Below, piece by piece: positions 45,012 to 47,554 of a stretch of 47,554 bases of DNA. The notes under the pieces were generated by a model. That model ran no database searches and was not told the DNA's origin. It saw nothing but the letters and a program-made list of their open reading frames with translations. Position 1 is the stretch's first letter; each line of letters begins with the position of its first letter. A program made the translations under genes and the position numbers. This DNA comes from Gammaproteobacteria bacterium. Lineage in GTDB: Bacteria > Pseudomonadota > Gammaproteobacteria > Burkholderiales > Rhodocyclaceae. Location: positions 1-47,554 of the forward strand of contig JARFTZ010000058.1 of the NCBI GenBank assembly GCA_029289235.1, read 5' to 3'.

Positions 45012-46285
45012 GCGAGCTTGCTCCAGGCCTTGAGGAAGAAGTCGGGAGTGCCGAAGTTGCCGGATTTGAGCGCGAGGGCGATCGGTTTTTCGGCGGTGTT
45101 CTTGGTGATCGCGGTGGTCCAGGGCACGCCCGGGTCAATCTCGGGGCCGATGCGCAGGCCGGACACGCCGAGCGCCTTGACGACGGCGCCGGAGGTTTCG
45201 CCGCCGGCGACGATCAGTTGGCCGACGCCCAGGGCGATCAGGCCTTGAGCGATGGCGGCGAGAGCGTCTTCGACAAGGGTGCCGGCCTTCTCGGTGCCGA
45301 GCTGGGCCTGGACGGCCTTGACGGCTTCGGGGGTGGCGGTGGCGTAGAAGAGAACGGGTTCGGCCTGGATCTTGTCCTTGGCCCAGGCGAGCGCTTCGGC
45401 AACGACGTCCTTGCCATGGGCGAGTTCGAACGGGTCGATGTTGAAGGCGGGATGCTTTTCGCGCATGGCGGCAACCTGCCCTTGCGTGGCGATCGAGCAG
45501 CTGCCGGCGATGACGGCGCGCAGGCCGCCGGTTTTGGGCAAAGTGTCGGCAACCTGGGCTTCCGCAAGCAGGCCGGCCTTGACGAAGTTCTGCGGCAGGC
45601 CGAGAGCGATGCCGGAACCGGCGGTGACCAGCGGCATGTCGGCGCAGGCGGCACCGATGGCCATCAGGTCGTCGTTGGTGAGGGCATCCGGCACGGCGAA
45701 GTTGCAGCCTTCGCTCTTCAGTTGGGCGAAGCGGGCCTTGATGGCTTCCGGTCCCTGGCGAACGACGCTGGAATCGACGAGGCCGGCCTTGCCCTTGATC
45801 TGGGCTTGCAGGACCTTGACGAGGTTGGCGTCGGTCATCGGGGTCAGCGGGTGATTGCGCATGCCCGAGTCGGAAAGGAGGATGTCGCCGACGAAGAGGT
45901 GGCCCTTGTAGATGGTGCGGCCATTGACGGGGAAGGCCGGGCAGGCGATGGTGAAGTCGCTGTGCAGGGCGGCCATCAGGGCTTCGCCGACCGGGCCGAT
46001 GTTGCCGCGCGGGGTGGAGTCGAAGGTGGAGCAGTATTTGAAGTAGAACTGCTTGCAGCCGGCGGCTTGCAGCCAGCGCAGGGCGGCCAGCGATTCGGCG
46101 ATGGCGTCTTCGACGGGGTTGGTGCGCGATTTGAGGGCGATCACCACGGCGTCGATGTCGTCGCCGATCGGCTCTTGCGGGACGCCGATCATTTGAACCG
46201 TGCGCATGCCGGCCTTCACCAGCATGCCGGCCAAGTCCGTGCCGCCCGTGAAGTCGTCGGCAATGCAACCAAGCAGAACAGTCAT
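45008..46285 (-). CDS. otnK: 3-oxo-tetronate kinase (DUF1537 family)
   Basis: This 425-residue four-carbon acid sugar kinase phosphorylates 3-oxo-tetronate at C4 with ATP. The N-terminal domain starts LLGCIADDFTGGTDLAGML and has KSRTNPVEDAI and KYCSTFDSTPRGNIGPV. The C-terminal nucleotide-binding domain has AVIAGSCSIATQGQ and GVGQLIVAGGETSGAVVKALGV, the conserved glycine-rich loop. It matches the former YgbK group. Its start follows ltnD by 28 bases, and its end overlaps otnC. Confidence 0.93.
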   Translation of the reverse strand: MTVLLGCIADDFTGGTDLAGMLVKAGMRTVQMIGVPQEPIGDDIDAVVIALKSRTNPVEDAIAESLAALRWLQAAGCKQFYFKYCSTFDSTPRGNIGPVGEALMAALHSDFTIACPAFPVNGRTIYKGHLFVGDILLSDSGMRNHPLTPMTDANLVKVLQAQIKGKAGLVDSSVVRQGPEAIKARFAQLKSEGCNFAVPDALTNDDLMAIGAACADMPLVTAGSGIALGLPQNFVKAGLLAEAQVADTLPKTGGLRAVIAGSCSIATQGQVAAMREKHPAFNIDPFELAHGKDVVAEALAWAKDKIQAEPVLFYATATPEAVKAVQAQLGTEKAGTLVEDALAAIAQGLIALGVGQLIVAGGETSGAVVKALGVSGLRIGPEIDPGVPWTTAITKNTAEKPIALALKSGNFGTPDFFLKAWSKLA

Positions 46286-46313
46286 TTACGTGCTCCTTGT
46301 TCGATAAACTGGA

Positions 46314-47219
46314 TTATTTCTTGGGCTCGGGCAGCTTGATGCCGGGAAAAACCTTGATCACGGCCGAATCGTCCTCACCACCGTGCCCGGCGGCAGATGC
46401 CGACATGTACATCTGGTGGGCGGCAGCGGACAGCGGCAGCGGGAAGATGTTTTTCTTCGCGTAATCCAGGACGATGCCGAGGTCCTTGACGAAAATATTG
46501 ACCGCCGACAATGGAGTGTAGTCGCCCGCCAAAATGTGCGGCACGCGATTCTGGAACATCCACGAATTGCCGGCACTGTTGGTGATTACCTCGTAAACCT
46601 GGTCCGGATCAGCACCGGCACGGATCGCCAGCGCCATCGCCTCGCCCGCCGCGGCGATGTGCACGCCGGCAAGCAACTGGTTGACCATCTTGACGACCGA
46701 ACCCGGGCCGACCTCGTCGCCGAGGCGGTAGACCTTGCCGGCGATCGCGTCGAGCACGTCCTCGCACTTGGCGTAGGCTTCAGGCGTTCCGGACGACATG
46801 ACTGTCATCTCGCCGGCCATCGCCTTGGCGGCACCGCCGGAGATCGGGCCGTCAATCATCAGCAGGCCGGCATCGGCCAGGCGCTTGCCCAGCGCCTTGG
46901 CAAACTCGGGCGATACCGTGGCGCTGGCGATGACCACCGAGCCGGGCTTCATGTGCGGCGCTGCGCCCTTCTCGCCGAAGAGGACGGCTTCAGTCTGGTC
47001 GGCGTTGACCACCACGGTGATCAGCACATCGACCAACGGCGCCATTGCCGCCGGCGATGCGGCGGCGATACCACCGGCATCGACCACCTTCTGCACGGCT
47101 TCCGGCCGAACGTCGCAGGCATGAACTTCGAACCCTGCGCGCACCAGTGACATGGCCACGCCCATCCCCATCGCGCCGAGACCGACGACGCCGACAGGTT
47201 TCTTGACTGCTGCATTCAT
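46314..47219 (-). CDS. ltnD: L-threonate dehydrogenase
   Basis: This 301-residue beta-hydroxyacid dehydrogenase should oxidise L-threonate to 2-oxo-tetronate with NAD+. VGVVGLGAMGMGVAMSL is the Rossmann motif, DGPISGGAAKAMAG is the substrate-binding signature, and the catalytic Lys is in GSVVKMVNQLLAG (Lys-X3-Asn). It is of the former YgbJ type. GGAG lies 10 bases before the ATG. Its presence together with DenD shows that the operon can accept two epimeric acids that join at 2-oxo-tetronate. Related 3-hydroxyisobutyrate and tartronate semialdehyde reductases are the alternatives. Confidence 0.87.
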   Translation of the reverse strand: MNAAVKKPVGVVGLGAMGMGVAMSLVRAGFEVHACDVRPEAVQKVVDAGGIAAASPAAMAPLVDVLITVVVNADQTEAVLFGEKGAAPHMKPGSVVIASATVSPEFAKALGKRLADAGLLMIDGPISGGAAKAMAGEMTVMSSGTPEAYAKCEDVLDAIAGKVYRLGDEVGPGSVVKMVNQLLAGVHIAAAGEAMALAIRAGADPDQVYEVITNSAGNSWMFQNRVPHILAGDYTPLSAVNIFVKDLGIVLDYAKKNIFPLPLSAAAHQMYMSASAAGHGGEDDSAVIKVFPGIKLPEPKK

Positions 47220-47268
47220 TTTCTGATTCTCCGATTCAATTCAATAGACACAAATTAACTGTGTGTGC

Positions 47269-47554
47269 TTACGCAGGCACCCCATAGACGAGATCCCTGA
47301 GGAAGAGGGAGACCTGGGGCACGTAGGTGATGATCATGAGGAAGGAGAGGACGGCGAGGACGAAGGGGATCAGCTGCTTGATCATCTGATCGAGCGAGAT
47401 TTTCGCCACCGTGCAGGCGGCGAAGAGATTGACACCGAACGGCGGGGTGATCATCCCCATCGCAAGATTCACCACCATGATCGTCCCGAAATGCACCGGA
47501 TCAACCCCGAACTTCGCCGCCACCGGCACCAGGATCGGCGCCAGCACGATGATC
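47269..47554 (-). CDS. dctM: TRAP transporter large permease, C-terminal part
   Basis: The right window edge cuts this leftward gene, leaving about the last 95 codons of a DctM-type permease. The conserved end NLAMGMITPPFGVNLFAACTVAKI is present, followed by the last membrane helix (PFVLAVLSFLMIITYVP). Position upstream of ltnD suggests that the transporter imports tetronates as organic acids. The DctQ and DctP partners would lie to the right. The start is outside the window. Confidence 0.88.
   Translation of the reverse strand, partial: IIVLAPILVPVAAKFGVDPVHFGTIMVVNLAMGMITPPFGVNLFAACTVAKISLDQMIKQLIPFVLAVLSFLMIITYVPQVSLFLRDLVYGVPA

Overview
The window is a chromosomal segment of a high-GC Gram-negative bacterium, most likely a betaproteobacterium of the Rhodocyclales type. 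This rests on gene order (gyrA-pheA-hisC-tyrA-aroA/cmk-rpsA-ihfB-lapAB-heptose genes; lysC followed by tRNA-Ser; mtaD-ompA-ubiG) and on the protein sequences. It is an inference, because no rRNA or marker search was possible. I see no insertion sequence, prophage integrase or CRISPR array.

Region 1 (1-10190) is a myo-inositol catabolic locus. A leftward arm encodes a transaldolase-family enzyme, an inositol-type ABC importer (binding protein, ATPase, permease) and an inositol dehydrogenase (iolG). A rightward arm encodes iolD, iolE and iolB. A 477-bp AT-rich divergent control region lies between the arms. The kinase (iolC), phospho-aldolase (iolJ) and semialdehyde dehydrogenase (iolA) of the textbook pathway are absent from the window. 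The transaldolase-family protein carries a fructose-6-phosphate-aldolase-like Gln where transaldolase B has its catalytic Glu. It could cleave, or transfer dihydroxyacetone from, unphosphorylated 2-deoxy-5-keto-gluconate, giving a kinase-independent branch. This is the leading candidate for an undescribed system.

Region 2 (10225-26941, all leftward) starts with gyrA and continues with aromatic/histidine genes (pheA, hisC, tyrA, an aroA-cmk fusion), rpsA, ihfB, lapA, lapB, the heptose genes rfaE1/hldD, cysM, a DEDDy exonuclease and a PiT-type phosphate transporter. The AroA domain has Ser at the position of the classical P101S glyphosate-tolerance substitution, and serC is missing between gyrA and pheA.

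Region 3 (27066-33258) holds mtaD, an OmpA-like lipid/peptidoglycan-associated protein gene, ubiG, a queD/radical-SAM divergent pair, a small XRE regulator with a well-formed promoter/operator, lysC and tRNA-Ser(GCU).

Region 4 (33749-40248) is a redox and nitrosative-stress block: ric (di-iron Fe-S repair protein) and norR are divergent. Between them lie three NorR-type GGT-N7-ACC sites, a possible IHF site and a sigma-54 promoter facing ric. Then come katG, a double-CDGSH protein and a rubredoxin/rubredoxin-reductase fusion.

Region 5 (40196-47554, leftward) contains a lipoprotein AmpD-type amidase paired with a conserved protein of unknown function, followed by a tetronate (D-erythronate/L-threonate) catabolic operon: TRAP permease (cut by the right edge), ltnD, otnK, otnC, otnI and denD. 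The operon ends in a strong terminator. DenD has Phe at the usual catalytic Tyr position.
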